From: CAZDVQ01 sp964508975
Lineage (GTDB): Bacteria; Bacteroidota; Bacteroidia; Chitinophagales; Saprospiraceae
Length of the DNA stretch: 6,915 bases
Direction: 5' to 3'
Assembly: GCA_964508975.1 (NCBI GenBank)
Contig: CAZDVQ010000101.1
Location: 1 to 6,915 of the forward strand
Position numbers and translations under genes: made by a program. Shown here one piece after another: positions 6,186 to 6,915 of this stretch; positions within the stretch are counted from its first letter, which is position 1; each line of letters begins with the position of its first letter. The notes beneath the pieces were generated by a model. It searched no databases and was not told the origin of the DNA. It was given only the letters and a program-made list of their open reading frames with translations.

Positions 6186-6209
6186 AAAAGCGAGGGGCAC
6201 GCCCAAAAA

Positions 6210-6915
6210 TTAAGCATCAGGCGACGATGAAGTAAACAAACGCCCGTGTTCAGGGTGCTTGAGCAACTCATTACAAGTACCTTCTGCAATGATTTTACCA
6301 TCTTCCACCACAACAATCCTTTGACAATGTGATGCGATAATTGGGTCGTTGGTCACGGCGATGAAAGTCCAAGTCGTGCTAGGCTCGGTCAAACATTTCA
6401 CAATTTTCTCGCGTTCTTTAGCGGACAGGTGTGTCATGCCCTCGTCGATAGTGACTAAACGCGGGCAAGATGCAAAGCTCCGGGCCAGGATGATTTTTTG
6501 TATCACGCTGCGGGGCAAACCTTTACCAGAAGGCGCCAACTCTGTATGGTAACCATTGGGCATTTTGAGGATATGCTCCTCTAGACCAACCTCTTGCGCA
6601 GCTTTTACGACACTGTTCAGGTCAACCTCAGAGTGGCCAACAGCGATGTTGTCGAACACCGTTCCTTTAAAAATATCCTCATCCTCCGATACCTCACCGA
6701 TGAATTCGCGGAGGCTGCTCGGGCGATAATGTTTCATGGGGATGTTGTTGATGTTTAGCTGCCCTTCGTAGCCGTTGTAAATGCCCGACAACATGTGTAT
6801 CAAGGTAGATTTACCCGAACCCGGCGCGCCAACAATACAAACTTTTTCGCCGGATTTGATGTGTAAATCAAGGCCTCTCAATACGTCCTTATCGCCGTCG
6901 GCATAACGGTAATGC
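6210..6915 (-). CDS. ABC exporter subunit, C-terminal ATPase domain, degenerate motifs (5' end off window)
   Basis: The frame is open to the right edge, so only the last 234 codons are visible; the membrane domain and start lie outside. The visible part is a nucleotide-binding domain of the exporter type. It starts with an A-loop Tyr context (YRYADGDKDVLRG), then Walker A GAPGSGKST (6804-6830) and Walker B LVTIDE with the catalytic Glu (6441-6458). Other motifs are altered: VSEDE stands where a Q-loop Gln is expected (6684-6686 encodes Glu), LPRSV replaces the LSGGQ signature (6504-6518), HLSA replaces the D-loop SALD (6420-6431), and VTNDP has Asn in place of the H-loop His (6348-6350). The frame is intact and well composed, so this is not a pseudogene. 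It probably pairs with a canonical half encoded upstream and powers export through the HlyD- and TolC-type proteins that follow. Whether a C39 peptidase domain is present cannot be seen. An internal TTG at 6881 should not be taken as the start. Confidence 0.9.
   Translation of the reverse strand, partial: HYRYADGDKDVLRGLDLHIKSGEKVCIVGAPGSGKSTLIHMLSGIYNGYEGQLNINNIPMKHYRPSSLREFIGEVSEDEDIFKGTVFDNIAVGHSEVDLNSVVKAAQEVGLEEHILKMPNGYHTELAPSGKGLPRSVIQKIILARSFASCPRLVTIDEGMTHLSAKEREKIVKCLTEPSTTWTFIAVTNDPIIASHCQRIVVVEDGKIIAEGTCNELLKHPEHGRLFTSSSPDA

Noticed and set aside
6167..6209. Rho-independent terminator after the ABC gene
   Set aside because: The palindrome is strong, but in the direction of transcription it is followed by CTAGCGC and not by a U-run; the T-rich bases precede the stem.
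6210..6881. Complete small ATPase gene starting at the TTG at 6881
   Set aside because: The frame continues upstream to the window edge with sensible ABC sequence, including the A-loop Tyr region, so this is the tail of a longer gene.

Overview
The window looks like a chromosomal segment of a Bacteroidota bacterium, possibly a Saprospiria-type lineage (Lewinella/Haliscomenobacter-like). The phylum call rests on four things: proteins of a Bacteroidota style, weak or absent Shine-Dalgarno sites with A-rich leaders, a possible TAnnTTTG-like -7 element, and an ABC / HlyD / TolC-type export gene set whose ABC ATPase is of a degenerate kind I associate with this phylum. The finer placement is tentative.

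Layout: positions 1-299 hold no convincing gene. They contain a chain of hairpin-forming repeats, then a short leader for a gamma-glutamyltransferase gene (ggt, 300-2012, +). This enzyme is complete and keeps every key residue I can check against the E. coli enzyme. It converges on a minus-strand block. The 233-bp convergent spacer (2013-2245) is filled by two near-identical dyad-symmetric repeats (63 bp identical, exactly 150 bp apart) around a GC-rich palindromic spacer.

The minus-strand block reads, in transcription order: the 3' part of an ABC exporter subunit (6915-6210, running off the right edge), a HlyD-type periplasmic adaptor (6023-4650), a TolC-type outer-membrane channel (4460-3033), and a DUF5995-family protein of unknown function (2986-2246). 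The first three are the classical parts of a tripartite type I secretion or efflux machine: inner-membrane ATPase, periplasmic bridge, outer-membrane duct. The cargo gene is not in view. The visible ATPase domain is unusual. Walker A and the Walker B Asp-Glu are intact, but the Q-loop, ABC signature, D-loop and H-loop residues are all replaced. It is therefore probably the non-canonical half of a heterodimer, whose canonical partner would lie just beyond the right edge.

The most unexpected signal is in the intergenic DNA. Every long spacer carries members of what looks like one GC-rich repeat family, built on a 6-7-bp stem with a 3-nt loop. Stem sequence differs between copies but pairing is kept. 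Two copies lie in opposite orientation on either side of the HlyD-type gene and share a perfect 36-bp inverted repeat. One of these has been split by a 54-bp palindromic insert with 8-bp terminal inverted repeats and a possible 2-bp target duplication. No tRNA, rRNA, CRISPR array or transposase gene was seen.
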